8,013 bases of DNA, taken from Betaproteobacteria bacterium. Its GTDB lineage: Bacteria > Pseudomonadota > Gammaproteobacteria > Burkholderiales > Casimicrobiaceae. Under the pieces are notes generated by a model, which saw only the letters and a program-made list of their open reading frames with translations, was not told where the DNA came from and searched no databases. The stretch is taken from contig PLYG01000370.1 of the NCBI GenBank assembly GCA_003153335.1, positions 1-8,013 on the forward strand, read 5' to 3'. Of the stretch, positions 1-6,663 are shown one piece after another; position 1 is the first letter of the stretch; the number at the start of each line of letters is the position of its first letter. A program made the position numbers and the translations under genes.

Positions 1-637
1 TGTCCGGCGTCCATGGTCCATGGAACACGGCGGGGTCGGTTGTAATCAGAAAAGCGGGGCGGCCGCCACTCAACACGCGCAGCCTATGCCCGGCTATGAG
101 AGCAGCGATTGCGAGTCGCTTTGGCCATCCATGGTGGCGCACGCTCGGCGGAACATACAACGGGAAATCGTAACGAGGGCAAAAAATGAACAAACTGCCG
201 CCAGGAGCCAGCAGCGACCACGCCTTGTCCAGCAGCGAGCGGGGCGCGGTGATGTGTTCGAGAACGAAGGTGCTGAAGATGACATCGAACTCGCCGTTCA
301 GGCCATTGAGATCCCCGATAAAAACGCCGTCTGCCCGGCACTGTAGATAGGGCTGATTGGCTGAGGTGACGTCCTGCGCGGTGTAGTGGACCGCGACGTT
401 CCGATGCTTGCAGAAGTCTGGGAAGCCAGATCTGCCCGCGCCAATTTCAAGAACCCGGCATTTATCCTTGTCCGCAAGCGTCTGCAGAATCTGCTGCAGG
501 ACGAATTCCCAACAATCCCGATGGTCGCTCGGGGAGGCGAACGCCATGTACTCGCCGGGATCCGCATAGAATGCGTCCAGTGCGGACCGGAGCTGGCGCA
601 CTGCGGGATCGGACTCGTTGGTGATTGAAAACGGCAT
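1..637 (-). CDS. Class I SAM-dependent methyltransferase, 3'-truncated by the window edge
   Basis: The 212 visible residues contain the hallmarks of a Rossmann-fold methyltransferase. The glycine-rich SAM-binding motif I is VLEIGAGRSG (residues 62-71). An acidic strand end follows at D89 (TAQD). A motif IV-like stretch, FDVIFSTFVLEHI, is at 117-129, and the post-motif loop LLAPGG is at 142-147. The region after it (GRPAFLITTDPAVFHGPW, about 192-209) resembles the C-terminal part of methyltransferases found in polysaccharide loci, so the substrate may be a sugar or lipid-linked glycan; that is inference. The frame runs without a stop to base 1. The first ATG (635-637) was chosen as start, but it has no Shine-Dalgarno sequence. 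The frame is open upstream through the whole gap and into the end of the preceding gene, so the real start may lie further upstream (see the C8 tract). It is the last visible gene of the cluster, 88 bp after the preceding stop. The domain is confident; the substrate is unknown. Confidence 0.88.
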   Translation of the reverse strand, partial: MPFSITNESDPAVRQLRSALDAFYADPGEYMAFASPSDHRDCWEFVLQQILQTLADKDKCRVLEIGAGRSGFPDFCKHRNVAVHYTAQDVTSANQPYLQCRADGVFIGDLNGLNGEFDVIFSTFVLEHITAPRSLLDKAWSLLAPGGSLFIFCPRYDFPLYVPPSVRHHGWPKRLAIAALIAGHRLRVLSGGRPAFLITTDPAVFHGPWTPD

Positions 638-659
638 TTGCTGATTCAAGGCTGCCGTT

Positions 660-667
660 GGGGGGGG
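660..667 (-). repeat. Homopolymeric run of eight C on the sense strand
   Basis: Eight consecutive G on the plus strand (C in the mRNA) lie 22 bases before the first ATG of the methyltransferase gene. The run sits in a reading frame that is open and in phase with that gene (it would encode Pro-Pro-Pro with flanking residues). Tracts of this kind are prone to slipped-strand mispairing and to sequencing error. Whether it lies within the coding region depends on where translation starts. Confidence 0.8.
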
Positions 668-674
668 CGCCGTT

Positions 675-704
675 CCCTGATCCAGGCGGCACGGGAGATC
701 AGGG
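675..704 (-). other. Intergenic stem-loop (8-bp stem, 14-nt loop)
   Basis: The perfect 8-bp arms CCCTGATC (675-682 on the plus strand) and GATCAGGG (697-704) flank a 14-base loop in the 88-bp gap between the second family 4 glycosyltransferase and the methyltransferase. The transcript would form the same hairpin. No U-run follows the stem, so it is not a typical rho-independent terminator. It could be a processing or mRNA-stability element, or chance. Confidence 0.4.
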
Positions 705-725
705 CGCAGCAACGGTTGGGGATCG

Positions 726-1940
726 TCACGAGTGCCGTACCCACATCGGGGCCGCGCCGCCGCGGAGAAGCCATTGATATGTACTTGCCATCTGCGCGCC
801 GACGGCATCCCAGGAGTACTTTTCCGATACCAGCCGCCTCCCCCGTATTCCCATCATCTTGAGATGTGCAGCAGGCTGTCCGAGCGCCTGCTCGAGCGCA
901 GCGGTGATTGAAGATGTCTCGGGCTTAACCCACCAGCCGCAATCATGCGCGACAAGATCGGCCCAGGGTGCTGCGGTTGTGGTGACAACGGGTGTACCAA
1001 ACGCTAGTGCTTCAGCGACCGTATTCCCGAAATTCTCCGAACGCGTCGGCAAGACGAAGGCATCGGCGTGAGCAAGCGCGCAATTCTTGAAATTGCCCTC
1101 GAGCATCGCCGTAAATGTTACGGTCTTGCGCGGCGAACCGGCCACCGGCAGCATTTGTTCGAGCACGTTGCGATACCCAACAAGATCCGGTCCGGCAATC
1201 ACCAGCTCCCATTCAGGGAAATCCGCGCCAAGGGCACGCCAAGCATCGAGAAGCATGTCCAGACCCTTCTTTGGGTCGATGCGGCCCATGAACAGCAACC
1301 AGCGCCGATCGCGCAATTGTGGAAAGCGGTCCTCCAATAGTCTGCGGGGCGGGATTTCATTTGCCGACGGGACATCGACTGCGTTTGGAATGATGGCGAT
1401 TGGTTGCGCCAATCCGAACTCCCGGATTCCGTCTGCCTCCATGTCGCTCGTCGCATGGAGCAGGCGCGCGCTCTCCAGATTGCGGTGCTCGTACAGCAGC
1501 CCGGCGACCCACTTGCGAACCACGCTGCGTCGGAGTGACCACGGATCGAGCATGCCGCGCGGCGAAATCACCAATGGCAGCTTCGCCCGATTGGCAGTTT
1601 GGCGGGCGTAGATGCCAGGAACCATCCACAGTGCATGATTGTGAATGAGGTCGACGCCGTTTGACGCGGCCCTGGAAATGGCCGCCGCCAGAGCTGGGGA
1701 CCATCCGCGCAACATTTTGCCCGACGCGGTCGGCGTGACGAGAATGGTTTCACAGCCGCCTACTTCGATCGAAACGCCGTGTTCCTGATAGTCAAGCGAC
1801 GCAATGATGGTGCGCACGCCGGACCGCGATAGCGCTCGCGCCATCCCCGTGACGCTCACTGCGGGACCACCTGTGTTCGGGTTGAGACTGGGCACTACAT
1901 GTAGCGCGGAAATTGGGTTTATCGGGTTGGTCATGGGCAT
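726..1940 (-). CDS. Family 4 glycosyltransferase (GT-B fold), 404 aa
   Basis: This is a cytoplasmic retaining glycosyltransferase, predicted to transfer a sugar from a nucleotide-sugar donor to the growing lipid-linked glycan. The N-terminal acceptor domain starts with ALHVVPSLNPNTGGPAVSV (about 12-30), the usual glycine-rich first loop. It also has the SPRGMLDPWSL motif (126-136) common in polysaccharide GT4 enzymes, and PNAVD at 185-189. The C-terminal donor domain begins with LLFMGRIDPKKGLDML (215-230) and carries the E-x7-E catalytic/donor-binding motif, E302 to E310 in SENFGNTVAEALAFG. Length is normal for the family. Three starts are possible: a GTG at 1961, ATG at 1940 and ATG at 1934. 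ATG 1940 was chosen because it lies 7 bp after the upstream stop, with an AGG about 10 bases before it; the choice is not certain. The gene is tightly linked to the preceding family 4 gene. Donor, acceptor and linkage cannot be told from sequence. Confidence 0.92.
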   Translation of the reverse strand: MPMTNPINPISALHVVPSLNPNTGGPAVSVTGMARALSRSGVRTIIASLDYQEHGVSIEVGGCETILVTPTASGKMLRGWSPALAAAISRAASNGVDLIHNHALWMVPGIYARQTANRAKLPLVISPRGMLDPWSLRRSVVRKWVAGLLYEHRNLESARLLHATSDMEADGIREFGLAQPIAIIPNAVDVPSANEIPPRRLLEDRFPQLRDRRWLLFMGRIDPKKGLDMLLDAWRALGADFPEWELVIAGPDLVGYRNVLEQMLPVAGSPRKTVTFTAMLEGNFKNCALAHADAFVLPTRSENFGNTVAEALAFGTPVVTTTAAPWADLVAHDCGWWVKPETSSITAALEQALGQPAAHLKMMGIRGRRLVSEKYSWDAVGAQMASTYQWLLRGGAAPMWVRHS

Positions 1941-1947
1941 TGCGCGG

Positions 1948-3171
1948 CTACCTGTATGCACGCACGAACCGGACTGCCTTCAGCGTCCCCTCGACGGCGT
2001 TCTCGACGGAGTATCGTCCGGACACGAGGTCGCGTGCCAGTATCCCCATTGCACGCAATTGCGCCGGGTCCGCCGCCATCTCAACAAGGTTCCTGGCCAA
2101 CGCTTCAACGTCACCGAATGGGAACAGCGCACCAGTCCTTCCATCCGAGATCAGGTCGGGTCCGCAGCCAACGCGGTCGCTCACGAGAGCCGGCCGGCCA
2201 CAGGCCATCGCCTCGTTGACCACCAGCCCCCAGGTCTCGCCATAGTCCGACGGCAGCACGAGACAATCGGCGGCGACATAGGCAGACGGGATTTCGGTCT
2301 GGTTGAGAAAGCCCGCGAACGTTGCCGACAGCCGGTGCTGATCGACAAAGGCTCGTGCCTGCGGCATCTGTTCCCCGGTTCCCACGATCAGCAAATGCAT
2401 GGACTGGGTGGATTGTTCTTGCGCGATGCGCAGGGCGGCCAGCAAGTCCAGGATGCGCTTTTTGGGTTGCAGTTTGCCGGCGAAGCAGAAACAAACCGCG
2501 CCGACAGGAATATTCCATGCGGCGCGCAGTTCATCACGTCGCGGCGCAAGCAGGGCCGCGGCTGCCATGAAGCGCGCGTTGTCAACGAAATAGGCTGCGT
2601 CGAACAGGCTGCTTTCGCGCACGCCATAGCCACGGTAGAATTCCCGATTCGATTTGCCGATTGTCAGGAACGCCATGCATAGCCGCATCAGACATCGGTG
2701 CAGAATTCGCACCGGCAGAGGCCGCTTCCGCAACGCGTTGGATTCTCCGCGTATGATCACCGGTACTCCTCGGCTGCGGGCGGCAAGCAGAAGCTGCAAC
2801 AGCGGCCAGGCGTGCCAGCCGGTAATCAGAACGACATCGGGTGCCAGGTTCCGCAGCATACCTGCGGGTCGGTGCAGGCGCGCTGCGAAAAACCCTGCCG
2901 GCCCGCCACGCCCGCGCACGCCGGAAGCCTGTTGCCAGCGATAACCTTCAAGGAGCGGTATGTCCCACTTGAAAGCCATCCCGAATCCAACGCCTTGCTG
3001 TTGCGGGTCCGGCATCTGAATGAAGAGCACTAAAAGGTCGATTTCCTCGCGCTTGGCCAAGGCCTGAAACCACGGCACCTGATACTGAATAGGGTGCGTG
3101 GCGACAATCAGAACGCGGGGCCTTTCAGCCAATGCCCCTTCTTCGCACGCGAGAGGGGCGTTGCTTGTCAT
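1948..3171 (-). CDS. Family 4 glycosyltransferase (GT-B fold), 407 aa
   Basis: The N-terminal domain opens with RVLIVATHPIQYQVPWFQAL (19-38), including the HPIQY signature of a group of exopolysaccharide GT4 enzymes. It is followed by a segment with FKWDIPLLEGY (67-77) that is typical of the same group. PDVVLITGWHAW (111-122) and a RGES turn (141-144) complete the first domain. The donor-binding domain has FAGKLQPKKRILDLL (230-244), LLIVGTGEQ (260-268) and the E-x7-E motif (E312 to E320) in YGETWGLVVNEAMACG. It should add one sugar on the cytoplasmic face. The ATG at 3169-3171 overlaps the stop of the upstream membrane-protein gene in an ATGA junction (3168-3171), which decides the start; no strong Shine-Dalgarno is present, so translational coupling is likely. 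An in-frame extension upstream to 3600 lies entirely inside the membrane-protein gene and has no GT features. Sugar specificity is unknown. Confidence 0.93.
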   Translation of the reverse strand: MTSNAPLACEEGALAERPRVLIVATHPIQYQVPWFQALAKREEIDLLVLFIQMPDPQQQGVGFGMAFKWDIPLLEGYRWQQASGVRGRGGPAGFFAARLHRPAGMLRNLAPDVVLITGWHAWPLLQLLLAARSRGVPVIIRGESNALRKRPLPVRILHRCLMRLCMAFLTIGKSNREFYRGYGVRESSLFDAAYFVDNARFMAAAALLAPRRDELRAAWNIPVGAVCFCFAGKLQPKKRILDLLAALRIAQEQSTQSMHLLIVGTGEQMPQARAFVDQHRLSATFAGFLNQTEIPSAYVAADCLVLPSDYGETWGLVVNEAMACGRPALVSDRVGCGPDLISDGRTGALFPFGDVEALARNLVEMAADPAQLRAMGILARDLVSGRYSVENAVEGTLKAVRFVRAYR

Positions 3172-4631
3172 ATTGGGCGAACCGGGCTCGACATGACGCG
3201 TCGCTGTGTTCCCTTGGCAGGTACCGGCGAAGGGCGCGCTGCCCTCAGAGCAAGCGCCGGCATGGCCAGCAGAAAACCGACGGTCCATCCGATCAGCAAC
3301 AGAACGAACAGATCGCCGTAGACCTGTGTCGCAACGGTAAAGGCCGCCACATTGGCGAGCAAAAAGGCAACCAGCCCGTATGCGAAACGGGCATGACTTT
3401 GGGAAGACCTGGTTGTCACTTCCAGCAGCCGCCGAACGTATCGCCCAAACGCAATCAAGAGCCACCCGCTCAACGCGAGGCCCGGTACGCCTAGTTCCAG
3501 CGTTATCTTGCCGAGGCCGGCTTCGGCGGAACCGCTGGTGGCCTCGGAGGTGAAGTGCTGCGCTCCCTGACTGCCCGTTCCAAGCCCCATACCGAACCAT
3601 CCGTAGAATTCAATAACGTCCGCTACGGATTTGACACCGAGATTCCAGAATCGGTCCGGAATGTCCTCAAATACTGTCTGGCCGCGGTTGGTGTAGGTTT
3701 GGTATCTGTCGGCCGAATCGGTAGTTCGATCAACCGATGACAAACTGTCACCCGGGTCAGGCGGGACGAGCCCTATGATCAGCATGAAACCAATGGCCCC
3801 CGCGACCGCCGCGCCGACCGCCAGCCGTGCGGCTCCGCTCTGAAACCAGGCCACCAGACAAAGGTATGCACTGAAGAAAATGGCCACCTCGACCAGCATC
3901 TTGCGGCGGCCAGTGAGAATGCCCACACTCAAAAGAAACACAACCAGGGCCACGCTTACGATGATTCGGGGCACTGTGAACCGCTTGCCGACGAAGAGCA
4001 TGGACATGAAACATGCCGTCGTGGCGACGTGCCATGCCGCCACTTCAGAGCCCCGGAAGAAACCGGAGTTTCCTTTTGTATCCGCTCCCAGATTCGTGAT
4101 AGCGACTCCCTCGCCCACTTCTCCCAGCACCCGCCAGTCGACCCCGGCATATTCGAGGTATACGCTGGATAGCGCCAGCAGTGCGGCCACTATGTAAAGC
4201 CACATCCATTTCTGCATTCCCCCCAACCCGCGCCGAATCGCGAACTGATAGGCAAGAACCACTGCCGGGACTGCCGCGAGATAGCTCATAAGGCCGATGC
4301 CGGTTACGATCGGATTGAAAAAGCGGACAAAGGAATGCACGGCCTGCGCCAGCACCAGCAGAACAAACAACCCAAACGGCGTCCCTATTTGTTCGCGCCA
4401 GCCCTTTATCGAATTGGGGCTCAGCGCTACCCGCGACATTAGAGCCCCGATCCAGGCCGCCGCGAAAACGACGCCTGTAAATACGACGAAATAGACGGGT
4501 TGCCCGGGCGTCAGCTTGCGCAAAGGGTCCTGCAGCAAGGCCGTGATTACACAAAGCGTAAATCCCTTGCGCCAGTCCATGATGGCGATGAAGAAAGGAA
4601 TTGCCAGCAGAGCAAATGCTAATTCAGGCAT
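3168..4631 (-). CDS. O-antigen polymerase/ligase-like polytopic membrane protein (Wzy/WaaL type), 487 aa
   Basis: This is a strongly hydrophobic protein with about 10 to 12 predicted membrane segments, for example near 3-17, 45-65, 85-100, 110-130, 142-160, 198-214, 221-239, 246-262, 268-289, 380-396, 416-434 and 438-463. A large hydrophilic loop at about 290-342, rich in Asp, Ser and Thr, is followed by FYGWFGMGLGTGSQG (342-356) and LELGVPGLALSGW (378-390). This pattern of a late periplasmic loop, then G-x-G-x-G and a glycine-containing helix, is that of the O-antigen ligase/polymerase superfamily. It would polymerise lipid-linked repeat units or transfer glycan at the periplasmic face. The start is ATG 4629-4631, inside the end of the upstream gene (8-bp overlap), with AAGGA 8 bases before it. 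A longer in-frame reading to 4856 is Trp/Arg/Pro-rich and overlaps the upstream glycosyltransferase, so it was not used. Sequence alone does not separate polymerase from ligase; its place among glycosyltransferases favours polymerase. Confidence 0.85.
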   Translation of the reverse strand: MPELAFALLAIPFFIAIMDWRKGFTLCVITALLQDPLRKLTPGQPVYFVVFTGVVFAAAWIGALMSRVALSPNSIKGWREQIGTPFGLFVLLVLAQAVHSFVRFFNPIVTGIGLMSYLAAVPAVVLAYQFAIRRGLGGMQKWMWLYIVAALLALSSVYLEYAGVDWRVLGEVGEGVAITNLGADTKGNSGFFRGSEVAAWHVATTACFMSMLFVGKRFTVPRIIVSVALVVFLLSVGILTGRRKMLVEVAIFFSAYLCLVAWFQSGAARLAVGAAVAGAIGFMLIIGLVPPDPGDSLSSVDRTTDSADRYQTYTNRGQTVFEDIPDRFWNLGVKSVADVIEFYGWFGMGLGTGSQGAQHFTSEATSGSAEAGLGKITLELGVPGLALSGWLLIAFGRYVRRLLEVTTRSSQSHARFAYGLVAFLLANVAAFTVATQVYGDLFVLLLIGWTVGFLLAMPALALRAARPSPVPAKGTQRRVMSSPVRPI

Positions 4632-5547
4632 GTGCAGATTCCTTGTCGGGCTTTGTCGCATAACGCGGCCCGCACAGAAAGAGCGCCAATGCCCAGCACA
4701 TGCCCCAAACTTCGGCCAGCGCGGTTGCCGGGATCCACCAGGGATGGCGCAGATGGTGCCGGGTCGCCACGGCCCGCAGCGGTCTGGCCAAAAAATCCTT
4801 GAGGCTTCGCCAGCCCGCCCAGGTTCGGAGGAAAAAATAGTAGGCGCCCACTGCATGATCGGGTTTAAAGGTAGTCAGATGCTCGCCAAATGTGCGCGTC
4901 CCGCCACCTCCAGCCTTCAGATGGTGCAGACAGGCGCGGGGCTCAAAGTAGATGCGGCGTCCCGAAGCACGGAAGCGGTGGGCGAACTCCGCCTCGAAAC
5001 GGTACGCGACGCGCACAAAATTTTCGTCGAATCCACCAAGATTCAACGCCGTTGTGCGCCGGACGGAGAAATTGCCGCCCATGAATTCGTCGATCCAGGC
5101 GGGCTTCAAGCTTGCAAAATGGAATTTCTCATCGGTCGAAAAATCCACTTCCTCTTGCCAGGGCTGGATGACGCGCCCCGCCACGAGCGTATCCACATGT
5201 AGCCGGTGCGCGGCGAGATGCGCGCTCAGCAGTTCCGGTTCGGCGCGGATGTCATCGTCGACGAATAGCACGATTTCCTGTGTTGCCTCCAGCAACCCTC
5301 GGTTCATCGCACAGGGTATGGATGGCTTGACCAAGCGAAGCCATCGTATACGCTGGTCGTCCGAAAGCGTTTTCAGGCGATCCCCTGTTACACGCTCGTG
5401 CGCCTCTGTTTGATCAACCACTACAATTTCGGCAGGGCCCGTGGCAAGCCCCAACAGACTTTCCAGTGTGTCGATCAGTACTTGTTCCCTGCGGTACGTC
5501 GGTATGGCAATGGTGATGGGGAGCACACTTTCGTTGGTTTCACTCAT
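4624..5547 (-). CDS. Family 2 glycosyltransferase (GT-A fold), 307 aa
   Basis: The GT-A nucleotide-binding start PITIAIPTYRREQVL (10-24) is followed by EIVVVDQT (40-47), where D45 would contact the uracil or base of the donor. The metal-binding acidic cluster is LFVDDDI (94-100). GGNFSVRR (157-164) and the following GGFDENF (171-177) match the acceptor-side and catalytic-base region of rhamnosyl- or galactosyl-like GT2 enzymes, with E185 and E187 as candidate bases. A hydrophobic stretch (about 271-293) near the C-terminus could anchor the protein to the membrane. The ATG at 5545-5547 overlaps the upstream stop as ATGA, giving 307 residues. The in-frame extension to 5652 lies inside the neighbouring gene and is not needed for the fold. 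The 3' end overlaps the membrane-protein gene by 8 bp. The donor sugar cannot be told from the sequence. Confidence 0.92.
   Translation of the reverse strand: MSETNESVLPITIAIPTYRREQVLIDTLESLLGLATGPAEIVVVDQTEAHERVTGDRLKTLSDDQRIRWLRLVKPSIPCAMNRGLLEATQEIVLFVDDDIRAEPELLSAHLAAHRLHVDTLVAGRVIQPWQEEVDFSTDEKFHFASLKPAWIDEFMGGNFSVRRTTALNLGGFDENFVRVAYRFEAEFAHRFRASGRRIYFEPRACLHHLKAGGGGTRTFGEHLTTFKPDHAVGAYYFFLRTWAGWRSLKDFLARPLRAVATRHHLRHPWWIPATALAEVWGMCWALALFLCGPRYATKPDKESAHA
4640..4644 (-). promoter_or_regulatory. Ribosome binding site AAGGA for the polymerase/ligase-like gene
   Basis: AAGGA on the minus strand lies 8 bases upstream of ATG 4629-4631, inside the last codons of the preceding glycosyltransferase gene. 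It is the best Shine-Dalgarno match in this part of the operon and supports the MPELAF start over the longer in-frame reading. Confidence 0.7.
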
Positions 5548-6452
5548 TGCTGAAGCCCCGCTTTTCCAAAGATTCGCCGGGCCGCATAGGTTGCCGCGTG
5601 AAAGGGGGCATAACCAAGCGCCCGGCCAATAGCCTGAACGCCGCCACGCCATTGGTTTTTACGGACCGCCTCCGCACCCTGGAACAGGCTGCACTCCGCG
5701 CTGTAGCGATCCATCGCACGGCGCTCGGCATCCCCCCAGTCCGCCGGCCAGTATCGTTGCGAGACTTCCCGCAGCTCCTCGATAAATCCGGCTTTGGCCC
5801 GGCTCGTCTTGGCTCCGTCGTGCAGCCGGAAGGCACTAAGCTCTTGATCCAGGTAATGTACACCGGTACGGGCATCGCGCAAGATCCGGCAGTACAGGTC
5901 GTAGTCCATCGTGTAATGAAGGCAACGATCCAGTCCACCCACCCGCGAATATGCATCCCGTGAAAAAAAAGTACATGGCTGGTGGTAGCGAAACCCGCCG
6001 GCCCAAAATCGCAAACAATCAGGGAAGCGATAGCCTGCGGGTTGAAAGTGCGATACCGGTTGTTCGGGATCGCCCGTGAATTGCCGATCACCACCCGCGA
6101 TCAAATCCGCCCCGCTTTCCATATAGGCACGCGCAACGCCAAACAACGCTCCTGGGCGAAGCAAATCGTCAGAATTCAGCCAGTTCAACAAATGTCCACT
6201 GGCTCGCGCGAATCCTTTGATGAGTGCATCTGTTTGACCGGCATCGGGTTCACTAACCCACCATTTCAGCCGGTGGGCATGGTTGCGAATGATGTCCACA
6301 GAGCCATCGGTACTGCCGCCATCGACCACAATGTATTCAAGTCTCGGGTAGGCCTGAGAAAAAACCGACTCCAGCGTCGACTCCAGATAATTTCGCTGGT
6401 TCATCGAAGGAGTAACGAGAGTAATCAAAGGCCAATCAGTCATGGTGAACAT
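5544..6452 (-). CDS. Family 2 glycosyltransferase (GT-A fold), 302 aa
   Basis: A classic GT2 domain spans nearly the whole protein. PLITLVTPSMNQRNYLESTL (8-27) leads in, followed by EYIVVDGGSTDGSVDII (39-55) with the nucleotide-binding Asp. SEPDAGQTDALIKG (67-80) is typical of the WcaA-like group, and the metal-binding equivalent is WLNSDDLL (91-98). HQPCTFFSRDAY (157-168) and MDYDLYCRI (182-190) follow; the latter carries the likely catalytic base. It should transfer one sugar to the lipid-linked acceptor. The start ATG 6450-6452 is fixed because the codon directly before it in the same frame is TGA (6453-6455); the only nearby alternative is the ATG three codons downstream. A GAGG lies 4 bases before the chosen start, but inside a small hairpin. 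It is the first gene after the 211-bp gap and ends in a 4-bp ATGA overlap with the next gene. Sugar specificity is unknown. Confidence 0.94.
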   Translation of the reverse strand: MFTMTDWPLITLVTPSMNQRNYLESTLESVFSQAYPRLEYIVVDGGSTDGSVDIIRNHAHRLKWWVSEPDAGQTDALIKGFARASGHLLNWLNSDDLLRPGALFGVARAYMESGADLIAGGDRQFTGDPEQPVSHFQPAGYRFPDCLRFWAGGFRYHQPCTFFSRDAYSRVGGLDRCLHYTMDYDLYCRILRDARTGVHYLDQELSAFRLHDGAKTSRAKAGFIEELREVSQRYWPADWGDAERRAMDRYSAECSLFQGAEAVRKNQWRGGVQAIGRALGYAPFHAATYAARRIFGKAGLQQ

Positions 6453-6455
6453 TCA

Positions 6456-6468
6456 GCCTCGGGGAGGC
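6456..6468 (-). promoter_or_regulatory. Small hairpin covering the ribosome binding site of the gene at 6452
   Basis: On the minus strand GCCTC, CCC, GAGGC form a perfect 5-bp stem with a 3-base loop that ends three bases before ATG 6450-6452. The GAGG of the second arm is the only Shine-Dalgarno candidate for that gene, so the hairpin would mask it. The stem is all but one G-C pair (four GC and one AU). A regulatory role is inference; a 5-bp stem can arise by chance in GC-rich DNA. Confidence 0.4.
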
Positions 6469-6554
6469 GCGGCCTTTGATCTGTCCATACAAGGCAAGGA
6501 AGCGGCCCGCAGTAGCCAGCGTCGAGGATCTGGTGAAAACGACCTAAATGGCAC

Positions 6555-6568
6555 GATCATGAATGATC
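6555..6568. repeat. 14-bp palindrome GATCAT-GA-ATGATC
   Basis: A perfect 6-bp inverted repeat with a 2-base centre lies near the middle of the 211-bp gap. The size fits a dimeric operator half-site pair, but no promoter elements were found around it, and a single short palindrome may be chance. Confidence 0.35.
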
Positions 6569-6663
6569 TTGGAGTGCTCAAAGTACCGATTCCTTCTCGT
6601 CCTGCAATACAATGGCGGTTACCCTGTCGGTGATTCCCGGCCCGCGACTTTCTTAGCCCTTTG

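Larger units (their letters stand above)
6453..6663. other. 211-bp intergenic gap between the GT-D-like gene and the next glycosyltransferase
   Basis: This is the only long non-coding stretch in the window. I see no convincing sigma-70 promoter on the minus strand (weak hexamer-like TTGAGC near the middle only), no U-tailed terminator and no recognisable protein. One minus-strand frame is free of stops across the gap, but it is Arg-rich with no ribosome binding site or recognisable motif. The gap holds the 14-bp palindrome at 6555-6568 and, at its end, the hairpin at 6456-6468. It may carry a promoter for the downstream operon or mark where two gene modules were joined. Confidence 0.5.

Noticed and set aside
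11..23. CCATGGTCCATGG, two copies of CCATGG
   Set aside because: It is within the methyltransferase coding frame (FHGPW), so codon content explains it, and there is no sign of a regulatory or recombination site.
1087..1611. A 174-codon plus-strand reading frame
   Set aside because: It is antisense to the second GT4 gene; Ser/Arg-rich translation without domain features.
1804..2682. A 292-codon plus-strand reading frame
   Set aside because: It lies antisense over the two family 4 glycosyltransferases, whose motifs and overlaps are clear. Its Arg/Cys/His-rich translation has no recognisable domain and it is a mirror of GC-biased codon use.
3172..3600. In-frame N-terminal extension of the family 4 gene at 3171
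   Set aside because: The extra residues overlap the membrane-protein coding region, lack family features, and the ATGA junction gives a normal start at RVLIVATHPIQY.
4632..4856. In-frame N-terminal extension of the membrane protein
   Set aside because: The extension is Trp, Arg and Pro-rich, overlaps the GT2 gene, and AAGGA is correctly placed for ATG 4631.
4516..5202. A 228-codon plus-strand reading frame
   Set aside because: It is antisense to a clear GT2 gene and the start of the membrane-protein gene, with no motif and no ribosome binding site of note.
5548..5652. In-frame extension of the GT2 gene at 5547
   Set aside because: It lies inside the upstream GT2 gene, and the GT-A fold begins just after the chosen start.
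6453..6560. Possible 35-codon leader ORF ending in the TGA directly before ATG 6452
   Set aside because: Its ATG falls in the palindrome and has no Shine-Dalgarno, and the peptide has no recognisable feature; kept only as part of the hairpin hypothesis.
6453..6663. Gene remnant or mobile element in the gap
   Set aside because: None of the minus-strand frames shows a transposase or glycosyltransferase motif, and there are no terminal inverted repeats or target duplications.
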